This document shows positions 57,565 through 64,000 of a stretch of DNA of 64,000 nucleotides, piece by piece. Origin of the DNA: Oscillospiraceae bacterium (GTDB lineage Bacteria > Bacillota > Clostridia > Oscillospirales > Oscillospiraceae). Each line of letters begins with the position of its first letter. Position 1 is the first letter of the stretch. The notes under the pieces were generated by a model. That model made no database searches and was not told the DNA's origin. It saw nothing but the letters and a program-made list of their open reading frames with translations. The DNA lies in assembly GCA_022846095.1 (NCBI GenBank), contig AP025583.1, positions 4,117,279 to 4,181,278 on the forward strand, written 5' to 3'. The translations under genes were made by a program, and so were the position numbers.

Positions 57565-58863
57565 TCAATCGTAGCTTTCTTGTTTCCCAAGTTCTCGAAG
57601 CTGAACAAAAGTCGGAAACTGGAGGCTACGAAGACCTGTTCGGCGATCATAGCTTTCATCCTTATACTTTACCTCGATAACACGACCAATTAAGTTCAGG
57701 CCGTCATCCCAAAACTTTTTTCGCTGATCATCTGTCATCCCCGAACCAACCCGTAAGTAGTTGTTCTTATAACGGACAACAAATGCACCCAAAGTTCCGG
57801 ACAGACGACCGGCCCCTTCTTCAAGATCTACAATTTCGAGGTCTACGGTATAGAACTGTTTCACTTTGAGGATACCATTATGACGCCGTGTGAAATATTT
57901 GCAGTTCCGATTCAGCATCAGCCCCTCTTTGCCTTCAACAATCATGCGGTTTAAGCATTTAGAGATCATGGACATGTCGTTCCCGGTATATAACACATCC
58001 ACAATACGAAGATTTGACAAGTTTCGCCTCTTTATCCTTTGCTCCAGATCTTTTAGCTGCTCTAAGCGATCTCGATACCGCAACTTACTCTCGCCGCGAA
58101 GAAACTCAGCCTTTGGCAAAATATCAAAGATTACCAGTTGGATTTGCCGTTTGTCGCCATCCTCCTGGCTGAGTATTCCGGTCGTTAGCCGAAAGTTTTC
58201 ATTGTCGGAGACATGCTCCGCATTTTTACGAATCAGCTCTCCGTCAATAACCCACTCGTCTGAATTAGGGATAAGCTGTTGAATATCTCCCAAAATGTGT
58301 TCCAAACCGATGAACTCTTTTCCTTGTCTGCTGATAAGCTTTCCCTCGAAGTAAGTTCCACGAACCCCATTTAGTTTCTGGCTTAAACTGAACCACTCAT
58401 TTTCATTCATCTTCAATTTTCCGATTTGATAGGCTTGCTGCACTTCCCACTGGGGGATGAACTCATATCCGAATGCGTCATTGACAGTTTTGGCGTCACA
58501 TCCGATACGAATGGTTTTTGCGATGATCCCAATATAGAACACTCGCAATTCGGGGTTCACGTCATCCAAATAGGCTTGAACATTTGCTAAAACATCATCA
58601 GAGCCTGTATGATTTTTCCGAACATATGCCATCAATTCATGGAACGAATGGAAGTGAACCGATTTTTCGACGGAAACAACTTTTTGGATTTTCTTCTCAG
58701 AAATTCCCGTAACAAAGAAAGGGTTCAGTAGATAGTCTAAGAATTGTTTGACATTTCCATCATCTCGCTTTTCAGCCAGGAGTTGCTTTTTAACCTTGAT
58801 GGAAGGCGTATTGGCCAGTAGATCAAAGAACTTCTTTACTTCGAGATCAAGCCGCTGTTTCAA
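57565..58863 (-). CDS. ATP-dependent DNA ligase
   Basis: 432 residues, TTG start with AAGGAGG upstream. Motif I is QKLNGVRG near residue 170, with the adenylated Lys but Asn in place of the usual Asp of KxDG. Motif III is EWVIDGELIRKN, motif IV EGKEGLMLNRNCKY, and motif V lies in GILKVKQFYTVDLEIVDLEE; the OB domain follows (GTLGAFVVRYKNNYLRVGSG). The N-terminal 140 residues are helical as in T4-type ligases. It seals nicks in replication. Confidence 0.88.
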   Translation of the reverse strand: MKQRLDLEVKKFFDLLANTPSIKVKKQLLAEKRDDGNVKQFLDYLLNPFFVTGISEKKIQKVVSVEKSVHFHSFHELMAYVRKNHTGSDDVLANVQAYLDDVNPELRVFYIGIIAKTIRIGCDAKTVNDAFGYEFIPQWEVQQAYQIGKLKMNENEWFSLSQKLNGVRGTYFEGKLISRQGKEFIGLEHILGDIQQLIPNSDEWVIDGELIRKNAEHVSDNENFRLTTGILSQEDGDKRQIQLVIFDILPKAEFLRGESKLRYRDRLEQLKDLEQRIKRRNLSNLRIVDVLYTGNDMSMISKCLNRMIVEGKEGLMLNRNCKYFTRRHNGILKVKQFYTVDLEIVDLEEGAGRLSGTLGAFVVRYKNNYLRVGSGMTDDQRKKFWDDGLNLIGRVIEVKYKDESYDRRTGLRSLQFPTFVQLRELGKQESYD

Positions 58864-58889
58864 AATGTTTTCCTCCTTTCTTCAAAATT

Positions 58890-58915
58890 ATAAAAGGAGA
58901 CGTTCGGTGTCTCCT
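58890..58915 (-). terminator. Terminator hairpin between helicase and ligase genes
   Basis: GGAGAC (58896-58901) pairs with GTCTCC (58909-58914); the minus strand continues TTTTATAATTTTG. The ligase start lies only about 27 bases beyond, so this is more an attenuator than an isolated end. Confidence 0.65.
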
Positions 58916-58934
58916 CCATAATACGACCTGAAAA

Positions 58935-60173
58935 TTACGCGGCCATCGGCATCGGCTTTGTGGCCCAACCGACGAACTTACCTTCATTGAAGTTCTTCTT
59001 CTTGGAGAGTGCCTTACTGATGGCGAGGTCGATTCCGGAGAAACTCTTCAAGTGATAGTAGTTCAAGTCTCGATATGGCGTGGTCAGCCGGTCAATCCGT
59101 CCAGCCGCTTGCGTCGCTACCTTGTAAGAATATTGCTGTGAGTAAAATATAATGGTGTCCGTAGTGATACAGTTCCACCCCTCACATCCGGCGGTGTATT
59201 GGACGAGGTACACCCACTTGTCTCCGGTGGGAATCTCCTGATGCTTGTGTCCATTCCACTCCGCGATCTCTGTCCCCTCCGGATATCCGAGAGAACGCAA
59301 AATATCCAGTTCGTAGTCATAACTGTAAAAGATGATGGCTTTGGGGTGGTCCTCCAGCAGCTCCAATACCGCAACTGCTCTGGACTCGTCCGAATTGGTC
59401 ACTCTCCGGAGTGCCATGCACAGTTCCGCCGCCGTTTCAATCGGCCGATCCTCCCACGGGTTCCACCGGTTCCGCATGATGTCTTTGTACTTAGAAATAT
59501 CATATGAGACCCTGACATCTTCATGGTGGGAAACCGTTTGGCGCTTGAAGTCCATGGTCACCAAGATCTTATCCCGGAGCCGAATCAGCCGGCCGGTATT
59601 GCGGTAGCTGTCGATCTTCGGATACTTGGCCCGCCAGTCATAGATCACATGCTGATCCACAAAGTCGGTCTTATTGCGATAGAACCCATTGGCAATGAAG
59701 ACTGGAATATAATCCTGCCAGGTGTCGCCAGGCGTGGCCGACAGCAGTATCCAGTCATTGGACTTGACGATTTTGAGGAACGCCTTGGTCCAGGCTCCAT
59801 AGCCAACCACCCGCTGCTCGTCAAATATAAAGAAGGCGTTCTTGATGTCCACATACTTGGTGATGTTGTTCCAGGAGTCAATGACCACTTTATTCTTGTA
59901 GTAATTGGCCTCTGGAGTGGGGGAGAGCAGGAATGGAGCCAGGTCCCCCTGCCATTCACAGGTATCCCGCTTGCGCGCTGTGGTGATGATATAGAGGTCT
60001 CTGGGGTTCTTCATCGGAATGTAATCGTCCGTACCCAGCTGACCACCCTCTTGCAGATAATAGTAGGCGAGGCCGGTCCTGGATTTGCCAGAGCCGACCC
60101 CGCCGCAGAGGATGCACCCATTTTTCATCCGGTCCAGGGCTTCGCGCTGATAGTCATAAAGCTGGATCGCCAC
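58935..60173 (-). CDS. SF2 (SWI2/SNF2-like) helicase
   Basis: 412 residues, GTG start. LYDYQREALDRMKNGCILCG gives the Q motif; GGVGSGKSRTGLAYYYL is Walker A; FFIFDEQRVVGYG is the Walker B site with DEQR rather than DEAH; ILLSATPGDTWQDYIP is motif III. The second RecA lobe has KAIIFYSYDYELDILRSLG, LVQYTAGCEGWNCIT and ATQAAGRIDRLTTPY (motif VI with QxxGRxxR). The single-unit form with methyltransferase and ligase neighbours is known from gut phages, where it may remodel DNA during replication. Confidence 0.9.
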   Translation of the reverse strand: MAIQLYDYQREALDRMKNGCILCGGVGSGKSRTGLAYYYLQEGGQLGTDDYIPMKNPRDLYIITTARKRDTCEWQGDLAPFLLSPTPEANYYKNKVVIDSWNNITKYVDIKNAFFIFDEQRVVGYGAWTKAFLKIVKSNDWILLSATPGDTWQDYIPVFIANGFYRNKTDFVDQHVIYDWRAKYPKIDSYRNTGRLIRLRDKILVTMDFKRQTVSHHEDVRVSYDISKYKDIMRNRWNPWEDRPIETAAELCMALRRVTNSDESRAVAVLELLEDHPKAIIFYSYDYELDILRSLGYPEGTEIAEWNGHKHQEIPTGDKWVYLVQYTAGCEGWNCITTDTIIFYSQQYSYKVATQAAGRIDRLTTPYRDLNYYHLKSFSGIDLAISKALSKKKNFNEGKFVGWATKPMPMAA

Positions 60174-60177
60174 AGGG

Positions 60178-60222
60178 CATCACTTGTCCTCTTTCTCCAA
60201 ATAGACGATTTTTCTGTTCATC
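60178..60222 (-). CDS. Micro-ORF between methyltransferase and helicase
   Basis: A 14-codon frame MMNRKIVYLEKEDK that overlaps the methyltransferase stop (AAATGATGA) after GGAGG. It ends a few bases before the helicase GTG and may only couple translation through the gap. Confidence 0.35.
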
Positions 60223-61183
60223 ATTTATCCTCCTTGAACAGTTCCGTAAATTTGTGAATCATTCTTCTTGTGTGCCACACATCGGAGAAGTACATAGGCG
60301 TAAACCAGTAGTTCTCCATGCTATCGCCATAAGTCATCGGCTCAGTGAGGGCATTGCCAACTTTGACGTAGCCGGCCACTCCGAGCAGAGAAATTTGGAT
60401 GTAGCACATCAGCGCTACCAACTCCTCAATATCCTGTCCGATGACCAGAATGTGGTTCTGAAAGTTCAGTCCCGCATCCTCCAATTTGCGGCGGGCAGAA
60501 TTGATTGCGGCAATCAGGTTTGCACCCGCGCCGCAGCAGCAGTCATTGATGGACACATATCCCAGATCCTCAACTTGCTGGACAAGGTCGCCCATCGTGA
60601 CGTCCGCCATCAGCTGACACACATGGTATGGTGTAAATATCTGTTTCAGCTCCTCATAGTCGAGGCGCAGATCCATGAACATCTCGCCAAGGAAGTCCTG
60701 CTCCGGATTTTCATCCAAAGCCATGACTACATCGGCATAGAGTTCAGGGAATATATGCTGCTGAGATTTTTCGTATTTGTTGATGGTGTCCAGATACCGT
60801 TTCTCCCGTTCCTCATAGTGTGATTTGTCCACGGTATTGGACATTGCGCAGGCCGACATGACGATGAAATCTCTCCAAATATCAATCGGGCGACACCTTG
60901 GAGAGAGTAGCTGCCGGAATTTGGAGCGAAACTCGTCATAATGCTCGCTCTTCCGCGTTGACGGCCTGACTGGAACATACTCCTTCTTAATGGGGCGAGC
61001 CGACTCCAGCATCTGCACAATCGGCGTTGTCGCTTGCTCCACCGGGGCCGTCGGAACAGCCATCGGCGGTTTCCAAGGCTCCTCCATGGGGTTTGTCCGT
61101 GTCTGTACCCTCGGTTTCGGCTGAGGATGCTTGGAATGTTTCTTGGATTTTCCCTTCCGGGTATTTTTCCAGAATGGTTTCAT
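60221..61183 (-). CDS. SAM-dependent methyltransferase-like protein
   Basis: 320 residues. After a disordered basic and Pro-rich 90-residue N-terminus (KKHSKHPQPKPRVQTRTNPM), GYVSINDCCCGAGANLIAAI is motif I of Class I N6-type DNA methyltransferases, and ILVIGQDIEELVALMCYIQI gives motif II/III. Instead of an (N/D)PPY motif IV I see ENYWFTPMYFSDVW, so catalysis is doubtful or changed. DFIVMSACAMSNTVD and TPYHVCQLMADVTMGD resemble HsdM-like proteins. It may bind or methylate phage DNA with the adjacent helicase. Confidence 0.75.
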   Translation of the reverse strand: MKPFWKNTRKGKSKKHSKHPQPKPRVQTRTNPMEEPWKPPMAVPTAPVEQATTPIVQMLESARPIKKEYVPVRPSTRKSEHYDEFRSKFRQLLSPRCRPIDIWRDFIVMSACAMSNTVDKSHYEEREKRYLDTINKYEKSQQHIFPELYADVVMALDENPEQDFLGEMFMDLRLDYEELKQIFTPYHVCQLMADVTMGDLVQQVEDLGYVSINDCCCGAGANLIAAINSARRKLEDAGLNFQNHILVIGQDIEELVALMCYIQISLLGVAGYVKVGNALTEPMTYGDSMENYWFTPMYFSDVWHTRRMIHKFTELFKEDK

Positions 61184-61452
61184 TCCTTCTCCTCCTCTTT
61201 CAGCAAACCAAAGCCGGCGAAAATCGCAGCGCCCACTTGCCTCCCATCGCCAAAGCAGTCATGAGAAAGCACACTGGGTATGCGAGTCCGTAATTTCTCA
61301 TGTTTGAATGTCGGATTTGCTGCGGCGGCGCACATGTTTGTGATTTGGTCTTCCGAGAGTTCGATCGGCCGGTGCAGTTGCTCCGGCAATCCTTTCCCAA
61401 ATATCAATTTGTTACAAGATAAACAGCGATAGCCTATTTTGTACTTAGCCAC
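61180..61452 (-). CDS. Small Cys-containing protein, 90 aa
   Basis: GTG start. KIGYRCLSCNKLIFGKGLPE contains CxxC typical of a zinc ribbon, followed by FKHEKLRTRIPSVLSHDCFG and a hydrophobic AAIFAGFGLL. Overlaps the methyltransferase by 4 bases. Function unknown. Confidence 0.65.
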   Translation of the reverse strand: MAKYKIGYRCLSCNKLIFGKGLPEQLHRPIELSEDQITNMCAAAANPTFKHEKLRTRIPSVLSHDCFGDGRQVGAAIFAGFGLLKEEEKE

Positions 61453-61479
61453 GATTTTCTCCTTTCATACTCAAAACAC

Positions 61480-61839
61480 TTACGGATAGACTCCGTCTTC
61501 TGTTCGGAAGAGGCCAATGACCTCTTTGTCAATAAACTCTGCCGCGATACCAAACACATTCCGCATTTTTGCATCAAAAGAGGTGCATGCGTATCCATAT
61601 AACTTTAGTGCAAATCGATAGGCGACATCCTCAACGGGATTGTCTGGATCTTCCGCAATGGCTTTCGCCAATTCTGAAATCGCCCATCTCTGGATGCACC
61701 GTTTCTCAAATTCCTTTTCTTTGTCTTGAGCATATCGGCGCACCATCAGACCTTCTTTGATGTTGTTGCGTAGATTATCCGGTTCGGTATAATCCAAAAA
61801 TGCGTACAAGCCATCGACAAATGCTTGACGTTCATGCAT
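61480..61839 (-). CDS. Unknown 119-aa helical protein
   Basis: ATG at 61839 with AGAGGTG upstream. FVDGLYAFLDYTEPDNLRNN, RWAISELAKAIAEDPDNPVE, YACTSFDAKMRNVFGIAAEF: all helical. Diverges from the plus-strand gene across a G15 tract. No domain recognised. Confidence 0.6.
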   Translation of the reverse strand: MHERQAFVDGLYAFLDYTEPDNLRNNIKEGLMVRRYAQDKEKEFEKRCIQRWAISELAKAIAEDPDNPVEDVAYRFALKLYGYACTSFDAKMRNVFGIAAEFIDKEVIGLFRTEDGVYP

Positions 61840-61856
61840 AGTGACACCTCTGTCTC

Positions 61857-61871
61857 GGGGGGGGGGGGGGG
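61857..61871. repeat. G15 homopolymer tract
   Basis: Fifteen consecutive G on + in the 140-base space between two divergent genes. It is 18 bases from the minus-strand start and 109 from the plus-strand start. A tract this long is prone to slippage and could vary promoter spacing. Confidence 0.7.
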
Positions 61872-61979
61872 TAAGAGAGCGCCGGCTATCTCCTTATTCA
61901 CCGACGCTCCCTTTAGAGTTTTATTATCGAGCCATCTATGATATAGTTGAGGCATCCCGAAGAAAGGAGGAGCTCAGCA

Positions 61980-62203
61980 TGAGTAGAGGACCCGATTTTT
62001 CCTATCTGAACGAAAACGGAAAACGTGTCTCTGGTACCGCTGCATTTTTACATTACGTCTTTACAGAAATGGGCGGTATCCAGAACTACAATGATGAAGT
62101 CGGCAAGGCGTATATCGCCGAATTTGTGTCCACACACTCCGACATCATCAATGCCGGTCTCGAATATCAGGCGCGGAAAAAGCGTCTGAAACTGACCGGG
62201 TAG
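61980..62203 (+). CDS. Unknown 74-aa protein, the only rightward gene
   Basis: ATG at 61980 with AAAGGAGGAG 9 bases upstream. MSRGPDFSYLNENGKRVSGT, AAFLHYVFTEMGGIQNYNDE, EYQARKKRLKLTG: small, helical, basic at the end. TATGAT at 61937 is a possible -10, with no good -35. It has its own terminator. Orientation against all neighbours suggests a regulator or moron, but no DNA-binding motif is evident. Confidence 0.7.
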
Positions 62204-62224
62204 TCTGACGACTAAAAAGAAATT

Positions 62225-62256
62225 GGGAGAAAGTGACCGCTTTCTCCCTTTTTCTT
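62225..62256 (+). terminator. Rho-independent terminator (plus strand)
   Basis: GGGAGAAAG (62225-62233) pairs with CTTTCTCCC (62240-62248), followed by TTTTTCTT. It ends the rightward 74-aa gene and faces the end of the leftward operon. Confidence 0.88.
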
Positions 62257-62274
62257 ATTGTCCTCTATGTGCAC

Positions 62275-62772
62275 TTACTCCTCCGGATACTCTTCACCGG
62301 CATACTTCTCGGCGAACTCGTCCTCCTCGATGGTGACGTACATGGACCGCAGATAGGCCTTGACGCCCCGCTTTTCGTTCTTGGTGCCCTCCTGGATGAC
62401 CCAGTTATAGGGGCGGATGGTCAGATCCACGTTCCGGATCTCCGCGAAGTCAAGAACGTCGATGGACTCCTCATCCAGCTTAGTCTTCTTCTTTTTCCGC
62501 TCAGGAATCATGTAGACCGTGGGCGGGATGTTCTCAAAGCTGACCGCCACCTGAAGGTAGTACCGGGGCTCCTCACCCTCCTCACGGGGAGGACGCTCCC
62601 GAATGTTCCAGCCGTCATCTGCCAGTTTCTGAGCATCCTGAGGATCGTCGATGTAGACGCAGAAGTTGCGCTGGCCGGCGCGGTTATACTTGCTCTCCCG
62701 TCCGGAGAAGTTCCGAAACAGCAGACGAGCATTCTCGATCACGAGGTTGTCATTTACTCTGGGGTTAGCCAT
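62275..62772 (-). CDS. Probable ssDNA-binding protein
   Basis: 165 residues starting MANPRVNDNLVIENARLLFR at 62772 with AAGGAGA upstream. NFSGRESKYNRAGQRNFCVY, IDDPQDAQKLADDGWNIRER and VDLTIRPYNWVIQEGTKNEK suggest an OB-fold, and the C-terminus is strongly acidic (EEDEFAEKYAGEEYPEE), as in SSB. Position next to DNA polymerase supports this. Family match not proven. Confidence 0.65.
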   Translation of the reverse strand: MANPRVNDNLVIENARLLFRNFSGRESKYNRAGQRNFCVYIDDPQDAQKLADDGWNIRERPPREEGEEPRYYLQVAVSFENIPPTVYMIPERKKKKTKLDEESIDVLDFAEIRNVDLTIRPYNWVIQEGTKNEKRGVKAYLRSMYVTIEEDEFAEKYAGEEYPEE

Positions 62773-62774
62773 AA

Positions 62775-62975
62775 TCAAAATCTCCTTTTCAAATCTTTGA
62801 TTTCTTGTTCGAGTTTCTCGATGCGGTTGATAAGACGCCCCTCATAGGCCATAGCCAAGAAAGCCATCAAAACTGCCAATACGACATTGACCACACACCA
62901 AAACAGGCGGTCTGTGGCGGCTGAGATGAAGGCAGACACAACATTGAATCCTAATATAATCAGAAGAATGGTCAT
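62775..62975 (-). CDS. Small membrane protein with coiled coil, 66 aa
   Basis: Two hydrophobic helices (ILLIILGFNVVSAFISAATD, WCVVNVVLAVLMAFLAMAYE) precede a heptad segment RLINRIEKLEQEIKDLKRRF. It starts 4 bases after the polymerase stop. It could tether the replication complex to the membrane, which is a guess. Confidence 0.65.
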   Translation of the reverse strand: MTILLIILGFNVVSAFISAATDRLFWCVVNVVLAVLMAFLAMAYEGRLINRIEKLEQEIKDLKRRF

Positions 62976-62979
62976 GCCG

Positions 62980-64000
62980 TCACCTCACGTCAAAGGGCGT
63001 CGTGTCATTCTCATGGGGTTCTCCGGCGCCAAACCAAGGAGGGGTGTCATCCTCGACCTTCACATAGGGATCATCCGAGACAAACCACTCAAAGTCGCCA
63101 TACTTGGAAATATCCGCAACCGCGGTGTCCACCATGGCGTCGTAGTAGCCCCGGTCGATGCCGTCCTCTTTTTGCAGCTGCTTGACCATCTCGGACTCCA
63201 GCCAGCGATAGCCCTTGGCGCCGCCGGCGGAGGCGTAACCTTTCTCACCGGTCTTCTTGTCCACAACCTCCCGCAGCAGCAGACCGCCGTTGTAGCCGGG
63301 TTTCATCGGGCAGAAAGAGCCGACCTTTCCCACGAAAATATAATTATGGCCCTCGGCAATTTCCTTTTGGAGTTCTTCGATATGCCTCCAAACCTCCAAG
63401 GGATAATCAATTTCGCCATTGGGACCGCCTTTACAATCGGCATACTTTTTCTTCAGGGCATCCAGCTCCTTCTCATACCCAGAAACGTCCGGCAAGGTTT
63501 CGTTCGTATCCAAATATAATGCGCTGGTGACCGATTTGGTCTCGCACATGTCCTCGAACACGATCTCCTCCTTGGAGAACAGTTTCTTGAACACATAGGG
63601 GATCTGGAACTGAGTGCCTGTGGCCGTCCACTCTCCGGGGTGCTTTCGGATGTCACCCGGAATATAACCGTAGGCGTCCTGACACTTCTCCGCCGTAGCA
63701 TACTTGGCGATATAGACGGCGTTGTTTACCAGGCACATGCGGTCATAGGTGGCCTCATGCTCAAAGACATAGCCGTACTTTTTGCCATAATCCATGACGA
63801 ACTGGATAATCTCCGGCGTCGCGTCCGGAATCTTGATAGAGTCCGTCTTGATGTGGGCAACAGTAAAGCCCCGTTTCTGGACCTCATGCTTGAGGTTGAC
63901 CATGAACAGGGCTCCGCGCTTGGCGACGATATTATCTTTGTTGCGGGTATCCCGGAAGGGATTCTCGAAGTTGGCTGAGGTCAGACCATAGACCGAGTTG
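62980..64000 (-). CDS. Family B DNA polymerase, C-terminal part (5' end outside window)
   Basis: The frame is open to the right edge (340 residues visible). NSVYGLTSANFENPF at the very edge is motif B (NSxYG) of the family B palm/fingers. GFTVAHIKTDSIKIPDA is motif C, with KTDS in place of the usual DTDS. EATYDRMCLVNNAVYIAKY gives the Lys-x-x-Tyr-like primer-contact segment. The rest is thumb. It is the replicative polymerase; motif A and the exonuclease must lie outside. The motif C change leaves one clear catalytic Asp. Confidence 0.92.
   Translation of the reverse strand, partial: NSVYGLTSANFENPFRDTRNKDNIVAKRGALFMVNLKHEVQKRGFTVAHIKTDSIKIPDATPEIIQFVMDYGKKYGYVFEHEATYDRMCLVNNAVYIAKYATAEKCQDAYGYIPGDIRKHPGEWTATGTQFQIPYVFKKLFSKEEIVFEDMCETKSVTSALYLDTNETLPDVSGYEKELDALKKKYADCKGGPNGEIDYPLEVWRHIEELQKEIAEGHNYIFVGKVGSFCPMKPGYNGGLLLREVVDKKTGEKGYASAGGAKGYRWLESEMVKQLQKEDGIDRGYYDAMVDTAVADISKYGDFEWFVSDDPYVKVEDDTPPWFGAGEPHENDTTPFDVR

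Noticed and set aside
1-64000. tRNA or rRNA genes, integrase and insertion sequences
   Set aside because: No cloverleaf, rRNA-like stretch, tyrosine/serine recombinase or transposase motif was found by reading; a dedicated tRNA search could still find one.

Overview
The window is a 64 kb piece of a tailed bacteriophage (or prophage), almost certainly of a Gram-positive, Clostridia-type gut host. I infer this from the siphovirus gene order, strong AGGAGG ribosome sites with frequent TTG/GTG starts, Firmicutes-type tail, XkdX-like and PASTA-like proteins, and roughly even base composition. No integrase, tRNA, rRNA or CRISPR array was seen. Nearly every gene lies on the minus strand, so transcription runs from right to left; one small gene (61980-62203) is on the plus strand.

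Right part (about 64.0 to 40.4 kb): replication and takeover genes. From right to left these are a family B DNA polymerase (cut by the window edge), a probable ssDNA-binding protein, a SAM-dependent methyltransferase, an SF2 helicase, an ATP-dependent DNA ligase, an HD hydrolase, an ADP-ribosylglycohydrolase, a ThyX-like protein, a MazG-type pyrophosphohydrolase, an RtcB RNA ligase and a HAD-type phosphatase, mixed with about 35 small unknown, Cys-rich, membrane or lipoprotein genes. This stretch is dense in a strand-biased AAATATCAA-like word. It also holds an AT-rich, iteron-like intergenic region (41.7-42.0 kb), and two long homopolymer tracts (one A/G leader, one G15).

Middle part (40.3 to 24.4 kb): two nucleases (VRR-NUC and PD-(D/E)XK), a large protein with the DFDGD signature of two-barrel RNA polymerases, a large inverted repeat upstream of the small terminase subunit, then HNH nuclease, connector, terminase large subunit, portal, an in-frame prohead protease-major capsid fusion, connector proteins, tail tube and tail assembly chaperones. 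Five otherwise unrelated proteins here carry an N-terminal HHG(V/I)KGMKWGVRR-like tag. A sixth copy sits inside a DUF5662/Ntox50-like protein at 49.1 kb, and a diverged one starts the RNA polymerase-like protein. I propose the tag marks proteins for packaging in, or ejection from, the virion.

Left part (24.4 kb to 1): a lysin, two membrane proteins (holin-like) and a gp10-like protein placed before a roughly 3175-residue tape measure with about 12 tandem 62-residue repeats; then distal tail protein, tail-associated protein, several baseplate/fibre proteins, and a complete diversity-generating retroelement (DGR). The DGR has a 912-residue Ig-like/C-type-lectin-type target, a 140 bp variable repeat, a 140 bp template repeat and a reverse transcriptase. 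All 22 differences between the repeats fall at template adenines, so adenine mutagenesis is visible directly. The reverse transcriptase carries QMDN where the YxDD motif is expected.
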